Assembly (NCBI RefSeq): GCF_031453615.1
Contig: NZ_JAVIZT010000001.1
Span: forward strand, 682,001-746,000
Source: Microbacterium sp. SORGH_AS_0428
Lineage (GTDB): Bacteria > Actinomycetota > Actinomycetes > Actinomycetales > Microbacteriaceae
Length of the DNA stretch: 64,000 bases
Direction: 5' to 3'
The first letter of the stretch is position 1; every line of letters starts with the position of its first letter. Under the pieces are notes generated by a model, which saw nothing but the letters and a program-made list of their open reading frames with translations, made no database searches and was not told the DNA's origin. Positions 1 through 9,074 of the stretch are shown here, piece by piece. The translations under genes and the position numbers were made by a program.

Positions 1-74
1 GCGCCTCTGTCTGCGAGGGCTCCGCCTGAGTAGTCCAGTGGTGGCCACACACAGGTCGACGCCCGGGGAAATCT

Positions 75-3000
75 ATGTACACAAAGTCCACAATCTGCTT
101 GACTACTGGTATGGACAGTGAAGATCAGCTCAAGCCGTTCCTCAACGTTCGCGAGACCGCGAGGCTCCTTGGAGTGCACGAGAACACCGTCAGGAACTGG
201 GTCACAGCAGGCACCCTCGTGTCAGCTCGTGTTCCCGGCTCGACGCAGCATCGTTTTGCTCGAGAAGAGGTCCTGCGCCTTCAGAAGGAACGCGGCTCAA
301 GCGCGTCGTCGGTCGCACCCGCCCTCCGCACGGACGGGCCGGAGCTCATCACCGCCAACGAACTGAACTCCTGGGCTGCCCGCGATGATGCGAAGACGGC
401 CTTTCCCGAGCTGATGCGTCGTCTTCTCGCAGTGACTCCGGGAATCAGCAATCTGCAAGTCCGTGCCCACGAGGGTGTGGCTGCCTCTGGTTGGGACGGC
501 ACCGCCACGTCCGCAGGCAGCGCGTACCTTCCAGTCGGCGAACTGCGCTTCGAGTTCGGCACGGATGCCAATCCGAAAGGAAAGGCTCAGAGCGACTACG
601 ACAAGCGGGCGCTCGCGCTCCCGGCTGACGCGAGTTCAGTCTTTGTCTTCGCCACGCCGAGGAACTGGGCTGGCGGTAGCGCGTGGGCTTCCGATCGCGC
701 CGCCGAGGAGAAGTTCTCTGATGTGAAGGCCGTCGATGCTCACACTCTGGAGAGTTGGCTCCAAGAATCACCTTCCGTACATCGTTGGATTTCGGAGCGA
801 TTAGGCTACCGACCGCGAGACGCACAGACCATCGAACGGTGGTGGCAGGCGTTTCAGGGTCGCACGACAGTGGCGCTCCCGGCTGGCTTCTTCGCGGCTG
901 GACGCACCGCTGAGGCGGACGAGTTGCGTGCAACCCTTACTGCTGCAGGATCCGACGATGCGATCTTGGCCATTCAAGCGCCGTGGCGCGATGAGGCCCT
1001 TGCCTTCACGTTCGCCGCCTTGACTGCGCAGAGCGACCTTCTGTACCGGTCCATCGTTGTCACCGACAGCGCCGCCTGGCAACGACTGACCGACTCGCGG
1101 TCTTCTCTGATTCTCGTTCCGTTGTTCTCCGACGTCCCCGACCTCGCGGCCGCCGTTGACAACGGACATCGGGTGATCTTGATCGCCGAGCCTGGCGACA
1201 TCATTCGAAACGCCAAGAAGATTGAGCTCCGCAAGGTAGACCGCGCAACCGCTCGCGAGGCGCTCAAGGCAGTCGTGTCCGACTCAAAGAAGGCGGAGGC
1301 GATGGTGGCCCTCGCGCGTCGCAGTGTGCCCGCGCTCATTCGTACGATCGCACGCGAGCCGCGCTTCCGAGCCCCAGAGTGGGTCACCAACACCGACCAA
1401 GCCGCTATCCTCGCACCGCTCGTTCTGGTTGGTTCGTGGACGAACGATGAAGGCGACCTCGCGGTGATCGAAAGACTGACCCGACGATCACGCGACGATA
1501 TCGATCGCCTTTTGAAGAGTCTCGCAGGCCGTGCGGATGCACCGTTCGTGCGTTCGGGCGGCACCTGGCGTGTCACCTCGCCGGCAGAGGCTGCGCTTCT
1601 CGTCTTACCGACGCTGACTGATGGTGAACTAGCGAGGTGGGCCGAGGTTGTCGCAGATGTCCTGTTGACACCGGACCCCTACCAGGGCATGGATGCCGTT
1701 GCTCGTCTGACCGCGAGCACCCAAGGCACCAACCCTACCCATTCGGAGACCCTCAGGAAGAGCATGGCGGACGGACTAGCGCTCGCCGCTGCGAGCGACG
1801 TCGAGCTTACCGCTGACCTAGCCATCCAGGGGCGGGTCAGCCGGCTCGTTCACGATGTACTTCAAGCCGCAAACGCCGACAATACAGGAACGACCTGGGC
1901 TCGACTGGCCAGTGTCCTACCCAGCTTGGCGGAAGCCGCCCCGGAGGTATTTCAGGATGCGGTCGAACTCGACTTGGACCGCACCGATCCGATTCTTCGC
2001 ACGATGTTCCAAGACAGCGGCGCGGACACACTTTTCGGACCATCCTCGCCACACCCCAACTTACTGTGGGCACTCGAGACGCTGTGCTGGTCGCCGGCCT
2101 ACTTCGGTCGGTCGGCAGCGCTTCTTGGAAGGCTGTCCGCGCTGGATCCCGGTGGTCGGCTAAGCAATCGTCCGATCGAGAGCCTGCAGAATGTCGCCGC
2201 AGGCTGGTTGCCTCAGAGCGGCGCGAGCGTCCATGACAAGCTCGCCGTCGTCGCGCGTCTCATGCAGCGTGAACCCGATGTCGGCTGGAAACTTGCCCTG
2301 GGCGTCTGGCCTGAGCGTCACGCAGTCGCTTTCCAGCCCCACTCTCCGAGGTATCGCGACTGGTCGCCCATCCGGCAATCGGTCACCTACGCGGACTGGG
2401 GACATTTCGTTCATGAACTCGTGGTCCTCGTCACCGCCGCTGCTGGGACCGACGCAGCACGCTGGAAAGAGCTTGTTCCGCAGATCGATGAACTGCCACC
2501 CCAGGAACGGGTCGCAGTCCTAGCTAAGCTCCGGAAGGTCATCGGCGCTCAAGACTGGTCGCCCGAAGACGTGTATGCGGTTTGGGAAACGCTGAGCAGC
2601 GAGGCAGATCGGCACGAGGAGTACTCCGACGCCGAGTGGGCTATGCCCGCTGAGGAGGTGGTCATGTTCCGCGAACTTGCCGACGCCCTCGCGCCCGCCC
2701 AAGACGGGCGACGGTTCTCCAGCCTCTTTGACTGGCGTGCTCACGTACCTAATCTCAAGCTGGGCGACGAAGGATACGACATCGAACTCGCGCGACTTCA
2801 ACGCGAGGCGCTCGACTACGTACTTGTGCTCGGCTCAGACGCGTTGCGCTCGCTCACCATCGATGTCAAGACACCCCATGTCGTGGGACAGCTGCTCGCA
2901 AGCACAACCAACGCACCAGATCAAGAGATTCTGGGGTGGCTGAGTTCATCGGAGCCCAAATTGAATCAAGCGGCGTTGAACTACGCGAGCGTGAAGATCC

Positions 3001-4073
3001 ACGAAGGCGGGATGCAGTGGCTGAAGGATTCCTTCGCAAGCCCGGCGCTTCAGGAGGCCGAAGCTCGAGAGATTCTGATGGCCGCAGTGCCCCTCTCCCG
3101 CCAGTACTGGACGCAGCTGTCCTCGCTGGGCGAAGGACTCGAAGAGGCCTACTGGCAGCGAGCTCAACCCTTCGCCGCGGCCCCTGACGATCGGGCAGAG
3201 GGCGTTCGGCGGTTCGTTCAGCATGGTCGGCCCTGGGAGGCGATGACGCTTCTGAACGCCATGCTGCACGAGCATCAGGAACCGGAGATCAGTCTCGTCA
3301 AGGAGGTGTTCGACGCGCTACGTCGAGGAGCGGAGCCCCCCCATGACACCACGATGAGCGGCTACTACGTCGGCGAACTTCTGCAATACATGGAACATCG
3401 GGTGCCCGACGACGATGCGCTCCCAGGTTACGAGTTTATGTTCTTTGACCTTGTCCACGACCATGAGCCTTCGGGCGCCCTCTATCGGGCACTGAGCAAG
3501 GATCCCACTGATTTCGTCAACATGGTGAGCACCATCTTCCGTGCGGAAGGGGAGCCCAAGCGAACGCCCACACCACAGGAGCAGGCGTTCGCGCACCTTT
3601 CGTTCTCAGTGCTCCACGAATGGCGCACGCTCCCCGGACTCGCGGACGACGGCAGTATCGACGCCGACCACCTCACGGAATGGGTACGCGCCGCCCGCCT
3701 TGCCCTAGCGGATAGTGGGCGAGCATCGATCGGCGACGAGCAAATCGGGCAGGTACTCGCATCCAGCCCTGTTGGGTCGGACGGGGTATGGCCAGCGGAA
3801 GCCGTTCGGGAGATCATCGAAAACGTTGGCAACGCACGGATCGACACGGGTTTGCACATCGGCAAGACCAATCAACGTGGTGTGACTTCGCGTGGCGTGT
3901 TCGATGGCGGCGATCAGGAACGCGTGCTCGAACAGCAGTACCGGGATATGGCTAGCAAGATCGCCACACGGTGGCCACGCACGGCTCGCATCCTGCGGGG
4001 CATCGCAGACAGCTATCAGCATGAAGCTCGCCGTAACGACGCAGAAGCTGAACGAATGGGCGACGACGGATAA
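75..4073 (+). CDS. Large HTH protein with possible restriction-nuclease-like domain (unknown, candidate defence gene)
   Basis: This 1332-residue protein has an excisionase/MerR-like helix-turn-helix near residues 21-70 (FLNVRETARLLGVHENTVRN). A domain at about residues 95-260 follows. It contains GWDG, RFEFGT, a Lys-rich stretch ending DYDKR, FVFATPRNW and LESWLQ, which reminds me of restriction-endonuclease-like folds, but no clean D..ExK triad is visible. The remaining ~1000 residues look alpha-helical, like the non-enzymatic arms of large STAND-type proteins, and I see no Walker A motif. The C-terminus carries NQRGVTSRGVFDGGDQE, which looks like a family signature. The ATG at 75 has GGGGAA six bases upstream; an ATG at 111 (MDSEDQ) is the alternative start. 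The location beside a tRNA gene suggests acquired DNA. A defence function is inference. Confidence 0.55.
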   Translation: MYTKSTICLTTGMDSEDQLKPFLNVRETARLLGVHENTVRNWVTAGTLVSARVPGSTQHRFAREEVLRLQKERGSSASSVAPALRTDGPELITANELNSWAARDDAKTAFPELMRRLLAVTPGISNLQVRAHEGVAASGWDGTATSAGSAYLPVGELRFEFGTDANPKGKAQSDYDKRALALPADASSVFVFATPRNWAGGSAWASDRAAEEKFSDVKAVDAHTLESWLQESPSVHRWISERLGYRPRDAQTIERWWQAFQGRTTVALPAGFFAAGRTAEADELRATLTAAGSDDAILAIQAPWRDEALAFTFAALTAQSDLLYRSIVVTDSAAWQRLTDSRSSLILVPLFSDVPDLAAAVDNGHRVILIAEPGDIIRNAKKIELRKVDRATAREALKAVVSDSKKAEAMVALARRSVPALIRTIAREPRFRAPEWVTNTDQAAILAPLVLVGSWTNDEGDLAVIERLTRRSRDDIDRLLKSLAGRADAPFVRSGGTWRVTSPAEAALLVLPTLTDGELARWAEVVADVLLTPDPYQGMDAVARLTASTQGTNPTHSETLRKSMADGLALAAASDVELTADLAIQGRVSRLVHDVLQAANADNTGTTWARLASVLPSLAEAAPEVFQDAVELDLDRTDPILRTMFQDSGADTLFGPSSPHPNLLWALETLCWSPAYFGRSAALLGRLSALDPGGRLSNRPIESLQNVAAGWLPQSGASVHDKLAVVARLMQREPDVGWKLALGVWPERHAVAFQPHSPRYRDWSPIRQSVTYADWGHFVHELVVLVTAAAGTDAARWKELVPQIDELPPQERVAVLAKLRKVIGAQDWSPEDVYAVWETLSSEADRHEEYSDAEWAMPAEEVVMFRELADALAPAQDGRRFSSLFDWRAHVPNLKLGDEGYDIELARLQREALDYVLVLGSDALRSLTIDVKTPHVVGQLLASTTNAPDQEILGWLSSSEPKLNQAALNYASVKIHEGGMQWLKDSFASPALQEAEAREILMAAVPLSRQYWTQLSSLGEGLEEAYWQRAQPFAAAPDDRAEGVRRFVQHGRPWEAMTLLNAMLHEHQEPEISLVKEVFDALRRGAEPPHDTTMSGYYVGELLQYMEHRVPDDDALPGYEFMFFDLVHDHEPSGALYRALSKDPTDFVNMVSTIFRAEGEPKRTPTPQEQAFAHLSFSVLHEWRTLPGLADDGSIDADHLTEWVRAARLALADSGRASIGDEQIGQVLASSPVGSDGVWPAEAVREIIENVGNARIDTGLHIGKTNQRGVTSRGVFDGGDQERVLEQQYRDMASKIATRWPRTARILRGIADSYQHEARRNDAEAERMGDDG

Positions 4074-4098
4074 GGGTCGCCTCCTCGACCACGATGGA

Positions 4099-4431
4099 TC
4101 ACTGGGGAGCTTCCGCGATCAACTTCCGCACGACTCGATCCACGCCGGAAAGACCCCGCCGACTGGCTGGCTCCGCCAACCGGACATGTCGCTCAAGCAC
4201 TTCGATGTCGTCGAGCGTCTCGATCCACTTTCGGATGACCTCCGGGGCCGACTTGACGGAGTGCATCGCGAGGGCCTCGGCTAGTTCCTCGCGTATGAAG
4301 TCAGCTTGAATGCGCTGCGACGCGCGGCTGACCGCGGGAACATGGCCGGCGGCCAGGAGTGCGGCAGGGAGGTCAACGTGCCCGACGGTGGTGTCGGGTT
4401 GGAGGACACTCTTAAGTACCGTTCCACCCAT
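4099..4431 (-). CDS. Hypothetical protein, 110 aa, convergent to the large HTH gene
   Basis: I do not recognise this protein. It ends 25 bp from the 3' end of the large gene on the opposite strand. The ATG at 4431 is preceded by GGAGAG at very short spacing, so the start is uncertain. The C-terminal two thirds looks like a real helical, mixed-charge domain (ADFIREELAEALAMHS, RKWIETLDDIEVLERH), which argues against a chance frame. No signal peptide or membrane segment is visible. It shares the short interval between the accessory gene and tRNA-Pro, so it may belong to the same acquired segment. Confidence 0.45.
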   Translation of the reverse strand: MGGTVLKSVLQPDTTVGHVDLPAALLAAGHVPAVSRASQRIQADFIREELAEALAMHSVKSAPEVIRKWIETLDDIEVLERHVRLAEPASRRGLSGVDRVVRKLIAEAPQ

Positions 4432-4529
4432 GCTCTCCGGTCGGGATGCGCCCCACGGGCACTCCACGCCCCGCTACGCGGGCGGCGGAGCCTCCGCCCG
4501 CGGGGACCCCGCCTGTGATCGCTCGCGGC

Positions 4530-4569
4530 AACGAGAAAGGGCCCGCCATATGGCGGACCCTTTCTCGTT
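4530..4569 (-). terminator. Hairpin terminator downstream of tRNA-Pro
   Basis: A nearly perfect inverted repeat begins AACGAGAAAGGG and closes CCCTTTCTCGTT, around a CCGCCATATGGCGG core. It lies just 3' of the tRNA on the minus strand, as expected for its transcription terminator. Confidence 0.75.
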
Positions 4570-4573
4570 CCGG

Positions 4574-4647
<74 letters not shown>

Positions 4648-4762
4648 GAGCCGCCCGCGCGCGGGCAACTCAACCATCTTAGCCGGTCCGAGAGCATGCC
4701 GCGAACGCGCCCGGCGGCGCAAGCGGTGGATGCGTGTCCGCAGCCGGGAGTACGGTCACGGC

Positions 4763-5344
4763 ATGAGCCAGATCCAGGTGCTTCCGGCCACGAGCGAACG
4801 CTTCGACGAGGTCGAGAACGCCCTCACCGGAGGCGGCGACGGCCGGGCGTGTCAGTGCCAATGGTGGATGATGCCGGGCAGCCGCTTCAGCGCGCTCAGC
4901 GTCGAGGAGAAGACCGAGATCCTGCGCGCGGAGACGGCCGCATCCGTCCCGCCGGGACTCGTCGCCACGGTCGACGGCGTCGACGCGGGCTGGGTGCGCG
5001 TGGGGCCCCGACCCGACCACGAACGGCTCGCGCGCACCAAGCTCTACGGCAAGACCTCCCCCGAACCCTGGACCGACGCCAGCACATGGGCCATCAGCTG
5101 CTTCTCCGTGCGCAAGGAGTTCCGCGGGCAGGGCCTCACCCGTCGCCTCCTCGACGCGGCCGTCGCCTTCGCGCGCGACAACGGCGCCCGCCTCGTCGAG
5201 GCCTACCCGATCGACACCGCCGCCACCAAGACCTCGTCGAACGAGCTCTACCACGGCGCACTCACGACCTTCCTCGACGCGGGATTCGTCGAGACCGCGC
5301 GGCCCCGCGCCGACCGGCCGATCGTGGCACTCGACCTCGGCTGA
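4763..5344 (+). CDS. GNAT family N-acetyltransferase
   Basis: The product of 193 residues carries a GNAT acetyl-CoA binding segment around residues 110-150: ISCFSVRKEFRGQGLTRRLL, the R/Q-x-x-G-x-G/A type A motif. The following helix and strand contain LLDAAVAFARDNGARLVEAY. The N-terminal half has a CQCQWWMM motif seen in many actinobacterial acetyltransferases of unknown substrate. The ATG at 4763 (MSQIQV) was chosen because the frame upstream runs through the tRNA gene. CGGGAG lies about 12 bases upstream. The acyl acceptor cannot be deduced. Confidence 0.85.
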   Translation: MSQIQVLPATSERFDEVENALTGGGDGRACQCQWWMMPGSRFSALSVEEKTEILRAETAASVPPGLVATVDGVDAGWVRVGPRPDHERLARTKLYGKTSPEPWTDASTWAISCFSVRKEFRGQGLTRRLLDAAVAFARDNGARLVEAYPIDTAATKTSSNELYHGALTTFLDAGFVETARPRADRPIVALDLG

Positions 5345-5368
5345 GCCCGCATCCGCCAGGATGGAGGG

Positions 5369-5755
5369 ATGACGGATGCGGCATCCCCCGTTCGGGTCGA
5401 CTCGTGGCTCTGGGCCGTCCGCGTCTACAAGACACGATCCGCCGCTACGACCGCCTGCCGCGCCGGGCACGTCCGCATCGGCGGCGACCGCGCGAAGGCG
5501 GCTCAGCTGGTGCGCCCCGGCGACGAGGTGCGCGTGCGGATCGCCGGCTTCGACCGCATCCTCGTCGTGCGCCAGACCATCGTGAAGCGGGTCAGCGCAC
5601 CGCTCGCCGCCCTCGCCGCCGAAGACAAGACGCCCCCGCCTCCGCCGCGCGAGCTGACCGCGTTCGTCCCGGTCCGAGACCGCGGCGCGGGGCGTCCGAC
5701 CAAGCGCGAACGGCGCGACATCGACCGGTTGCGGGGGCGTTCCGCCGACGACTGA
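5369..5755 (+). CDS. RNA-binding S4 domain protein (Hsp15-like)
   Basis: This small basic protein of 128 residues has an S4 domain at residues 8-65: VRVDSWLWAVRVYKTRS, then CRAGHVRIGG and VRPGDEVRV, the usual S4 strand-turn pattern. A basic tail (GRPTKRERRDIDRLRG) resembles Hsp15/HslR, which binds stalled 50S subunits carrying nascent chains in E. coli. It begins 24 bp after the acetyltransferase stop on the same strand and may be co-transcribed with it. Assignment to the S4 family is firm; the Hsp15 role is by analogy. Confidence 0.85.
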   Translation: MTDAASPVRVDSWLWAVRVYKTRSAATTACRAGHVRIGGDRAKAAQLVRPGDEVRVRIAGFDRILVVRQTIVKRVSAPLAALAAEDKTPPPPPRELTAFVPVRDRGAGRPTKRERRDIDRLRGRSADD

Positions 5756-5797
5756 TCCGGCCCCGGCGATGTCGGAGGTGGGTGCCAGACTTCAGGC

Positions 5798-7069
5798 ATG
5801 GAGGATGCAGCGGCGATGAGCCCCGAGGACGCCGAAGCGGCGATGCTCGAGGGCCTGCTCGCCGGTGTCGAGAAGACCCGCGCATCCATCGCCGCCCTCG
5901 AAGCGCTCGAGCTCAACCTGCTCGCGACCGCCCGGCAGATCGCCGCCGACCGCACCTCTCGCCTGTCCGATCCGTCGGCCCGGGCGCACGAGATGCCGCT
6001 GCGCGACATCGCCGCGGAGTTCGCCACCGCCCTGCACGCGAACGACCGCGGCATGCAGAACGAGCTGCACGACGCCGCCGACATCGCCCGCCGACTGCCG
6101 CGCTCCCTCGCCGCCCTCGCCGAGGGCCGCATCTCGCGCCGCCACCTGCGCGCGATCCATGAGGCGTCCACCGGGCTCGACGGCCCCGAGCTCACGGCCT
6201 ACGACGAGCGTGCCGCGGCGGCCGCCTCCGAGATGTCCGTCAACCGTCTGCGCCCGGTCCTCCGCCGGCTCGCCGAGCAGGCTCAGCAGCGTCCGCTCAC
6301 CGAACGCCACCGCGAGGCCCGCGCGCACCGCGGCGTCTTCGTGCGCGACCTGCCCGACGGCATGGCCGAGCTCACGGCCGTGCTTCCCGTCATCGAAGCT
6401 CACGGCGCACACGACCGGCTCACGCGGATGGCACGCCTCGTTCGAGACGCCCACGACGCCGAGGCCGATCCGCGCACGATCGACCAACTGCGCGCCGACA
6501 TCCTCAGCGATCTCCTGCTCACCTCGACCACCGCCGACACCGCCGACGCACCACACGCGGGCATCGACGCCGTGCAGGCGCACGTGCGCATCACGATCCC
6601 CGCCACCACGCTGATCGGCACGACGTATGCGGGCGCCGAGCTCATCGGCGTCAGTCCCGTCGACGCCGAGACGGCTCGTCGACTCACCGGCGGCGCGAGC
6701 GCATGGACGCGCGTGCTGACCCATCCGGTCACCGGCAACGTCGTGGGCGTCGACCGCTACCGACCCAGTGAAGACCAGCGACGCCTGCTCCGGGTACGCG
6801 ACGAGCGGTGCCGCTTCCCCGGATGCCTCATGCCCACCCACCGCTGCGACATCGACCACACGGTCGACTGGGCCCACGGCGGATCCACGCACGTCGACAA
6901 CCTCGCGCACCTGTGCCGCCGACATCACTCGCTCAAACACGCCACACCGTGGCGCGTCAGGCTCGGGCCCGACGGCGTGCTCGAGTGGACCAGCCCGCAG
7001 GGCCGACACCACCGCGACTCCCCCGCATCCCGCGTCGTCTTCACGGATGCGGCCGACCCGCCCTTCTAG
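5798..7069 (+). CDS. HNH endonuclease domain protein with DUF222 (13E12 repeat family)
   Basis: This 423-residue protein has the DUF222 region (residues ~15-330, helical and Ala/Arg-rich) followed by an HNH nuclease motif near residues 335-380: RCRFPGCLMPTHRCDIDH, then LAHLCRRHHSLKH. The Cys pair plus DH and HH are the metal and catalytic residues of HNH nucleases. Such proteins occur in many copies in Microbacteriaceae and mycobacteria (13E12 repeat family); their biological role is not established. It stands alone, downstream of the S4 gene, with an ATG at 5798. Confidence 0.9.
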   Translation: MEDAAAMSPEDAEAAMLEGLLAGVEKTRASIAALEALELNLLATARQIAADRTSRLSDPSARAHEMPLRDIAAEFATALHANDRGMQNELHDAADIARRLPRSLAALAEGRISRRHLRAIHEASTGLDGPELTAYDERAAAAASEMSVNRLRPVLRRLAEQAQQRPLTERHREARAHRGVFVRDLPDGMAELTAVLPVIEAHGAHDRLTRMARLVRDAHDAEADPRTIDQLRADILSDLLLTSTTADTADAPHAGIDAVQAHVRITIPATTLIGTTYAGAELIGVSPVDAETARRLTGGASAWTRVLTHPVTGNVVGVDRYRPSEDQRRLLRVRDERCRFPGCLMPTHRCDIDHTVDWAHGGSTHVDNLAHLCRRHHSLKHATPWRVRLGPDGVLEWTSPQGRHHRDSPASRVVFTDAADPPF

Positions 7070-7075
7070 CGAGGG

Positions 7076-7765
7076 TCACGCATGCACCGGGCTCGCGGTC
7101 GCCGGAGGTTCGCCCACCTCGGCGATGCGATGGCCGGTGCACGGCATCCGCGTCACGCGCGCGTTCTCGATCTGCGAGATCGTGAACCACCGCACCGCAC
7201 CGCGCAGAAGACACCACCCGACGAGATACCACCGGCCGTCGCGCGACGCGAAGAGGATCGGTTCGACATCACGCGTCGTCGTCGCACCGTCTCCGGCCGT
7301 GTAGCGAAAACGCACGACTCGCTGCTCAGCCATCGCCTCCTCGATCGCAGATCGGGTGGCCCGAGAGGGTCGCGGCGGTCGGTCGACCCAGACGCGGCCT
7401 GCCAGGTCGGTGGCTCGCGCGCGTGTCACCGGGTCCAGCACGTCGACGATCTTGCGGATGCCTGCCGCCGCCAGGTCGGAGAACGGAGCATCGGATGCGG
7501 CGGCGACAGCCGACATCAACGCCACCGCCTGCGCCGGCGACAACGTCACGGGCGGCAACGAGCTCCCCGCGAGCATCCCGTAGCCGCCACCGGGTCCCGG
7601 GCGCGACCAGAGCGGGGCGCCGCTACGCTCCAGCGCATCGAGATCCCGCTTGATCGTGCGCTCCGAGACCTCGAACTCGCTCGCCAGCCAGGACGCCGTG
7701 CAGCCGCGCGTTCCGCTTCGCCGCAGCATCTCTGAGATGGCATGGAGCCTCTCAGCCCGCCTCAT
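7076..7765 (-). CDS. WYL-domain transcriptional regulator with N-terminal HTH_11
   Basis: The 229-residue protein begins with a DeoR/HTH_11 winged helix (AERLHAISEMLRRSG, FEVSERTIKRDLDALE) and ends with a WYL domain near residues 135-215 (RVVRFRYTAGDG, GRWYLVGWCLL, WFTISQIE). WYL proteins of this YafY class sense ligands, sometimes nucleic acids, and often control divergent neighbours. It is transcribed away from the alpha/beta hydrolase at 7856 with 90 bp between the two starts, so that hydrolase is its most likely target. Confidence 0.88.
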   Translation of the reverse strand: MRRAERLHAISEMLRRSGTRGCTASWLASEFEVSERTIKRDLDALERSGAPLWSRPGPGGGYGMLAGSSLPPVTLSPAQAVALMSAVAAASDAPFSDLAAAGIRKIVDVLDPVTRARATDLAGRVWVDRPPRPSRATRSAIEEAMAEQRVVRFRYTAGDGATTTRDVEPILFASRDGRWYLVGWCLLRGAVRWFTISQIENARVTRMPCTGHRIAEVGEPPATASPVHA

Positions 7766-7786
7766 CCGACGCTCCCTGCCACCCGC

Positions 7787-7799
7787 ATGATCGAATCAT
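7787..7799. promoter_or_regulatory. Possible operator in the WYL regulator/hydrolase divergent promoter
   Basis: The inverted repeat ATGAT-CGA-ATCAT lies 22 bp upstream of the regulator start, in the 90-bp divergent region. It could be the binding site of the WYL protein. The repeat is short and could be chance. Confidence 0.25.
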
Positions 7800-7855
7800 A
7801 ATCATGACAGAAACAGTGACATCCCGTTGACCGATCATGCTGCGACAGTCATCCC

Positions 7856-8584
7856 ATGACCAAAGAGATTCACACCCCCGTCCTCCTCGTCGCGGGCCAC
7901 TGGCTGGGCGCGTGGGCCTGGGACGACGTCCTGAGCCACCTGCGCGCGGCCGGCATCCGCCCGACCGCCCTGACCCTCCCCGGACTCGACGACGCCGACC
8001 CGGATCGCCTGCAGCGGACTCTGGAGGACCAGACCCGTGCGATCGCCGACGCACTCACCCACCTGGACGCACCCGCCGTGATCGTCGCTCACAGCGGGGC
8101 GAACGCCCCCGTCACCCTCGTTCTCGACCGATACCCGGAGCTCGTGCAGCGTGTGATCTGGGTCGATTCGGGGCCGATCGGCGACGGCAGCGTCTTCGCA
8201 CCGGATCTTCCCCTGACGCAGCGGGAGCTCCCATTGCCTCCCTTCGAGCGGCTCGCGCAGCAGGCGAGTCTGGCGGGACTCACTCCGGGGATCCTGGACG
8301 AGTTCCGCGCGAGAGCGCTGTCAGAGCCGGCGGGCGTGCTCACCGCTCCGGCGTCGCTTCGGAATCCCGCGCGTCACGGCGTGCCGACGACGATGGTGTG
8401 CTGCTCCATCTCGTCCGCGCAGGTGCGGGGGCTCCTCAGCGCCGGGCACCCGATGTTCGCCGCCGTGGGCGAGGTGACGGATGCGGAGTGGGTCGACCTT
8501 CCCACCGGGCACTGGCCGATGTGGAGCCGGCCGCGCGAACTGGCGGAGATCATCACCGCGGCCTCCCTGCGCCGCAACGGGTGA
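7856..8584 (+). CDS. Alpha/beta hydrolase
   Basis: The 242-residue protein has the alpha/beta hydrolase order of motifs. VLLVAGHWLGAWAWDDV near the N-terminus supplies the oxyanion-hole region, AHSGAN near residue 82 is the nucleophile elbow (Ser), and TGHWPMWSRP near residue 225 carries the catalytic His. Small cofactor-free hydrolases of this type act on esters or lactones; the substrate is unknown. It is divergent from the WYL regulator and preceded by an AT-rich segment with TTGACC near 7828. Confidence 0.85.
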   Translation: MTKEIHTPVLLVAGHWLGAWAWDDVLSHLRAAGIRPTALTLPGLDDADPDRLQRTLEDQTRAIADALTHLDAPAVIVAHSGANAPVTLVLDRYPELVQRVIWVDSGPIGDGSVFAPDLPLTQRELPLPPFERLAQQASLAGLTPGILDEFRARALSEPAGVLTAPASLRNPARHGVPTTMVCCSISSAQVRGLLSAGHPMFAAVGEVTDAEWVDLPTGHWPMWSRPRELAEIITAASLRRNG

Positions 8585-8651
8585 GGTCGAACGACTGCGA
8601 TGTCAGCCGCGCTCGCCGTCGCTCACTCGTGGAGAAGAGCGCCTGGCGCGA

Positions 8652-9068
8652 TCACTCGCCGCCGCACGCCCGCGCCAGCTGCGTGAGGTGGAAGCTCCAC
8701 CCCTCCTCGTGCTCATTTGCGAGCGTCGACGGCACACCTGCGTGGCGAAAGCCCGTCTCCGTGATCGTGACGGAGGTCGCCGAGTCATGCGCCTCCAGTC
8801 GGAACGTCACCTCGAGCGACGCCGACCATCCGTCCTCTCGCCAGCGGAACGCGAGAAGCTCCGGCTCAGTGCATCGAGTGACGACCCCGTGAGCCTGCCG
8901 TTGCTGCCCCGCCTCGATCCAGGTCTCGAGGACCGGCGCGCCGACCACGGCGTCGAAGCGTAGATCCGGCCACCACGTCGCCCGATCGACGGTGAGTGCG
9001 CGCCAGACGACGTCCGGCGTGGCCGCGACGACGTGTGCGACGGAGACCGAGTCCCGCGGAGCACTCAC
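8652..9068 (-). CDS. SRPBCC (AHA1-like) domain protein
   Basis: This 138-residue protein has the AHSA1/START-like pattern: VSVAHVVAATPDVVWRALT at the N-terminus, FRWRED in mid-protein, TSVTITETGF, and a C-terminal helix GWSFHLTQLARAC. The fold forms a hydrophobic cavity and is used for ligand binding or as a co-chaperone module. It lies 6 bp after the NUDIX-NYN gene on the same strand, so the two are probably co-transcribed. No ligand can be predicted. Confidence 0.82.
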   Translation of the reverse strand: MSAPRDSVSVAHVVAATPDVVWRALTVDRATWWPDLRFDAVVGAPVLETWIEAGQQRQAHGVVTRCTEPELLAFRWREDGWSASLEVTFRLEAHDSATSVTITETGFRHAGVPSTLANEHEEGWSFHLTQLARACGGE

Positions 9069-9074
9069 CGCCGC

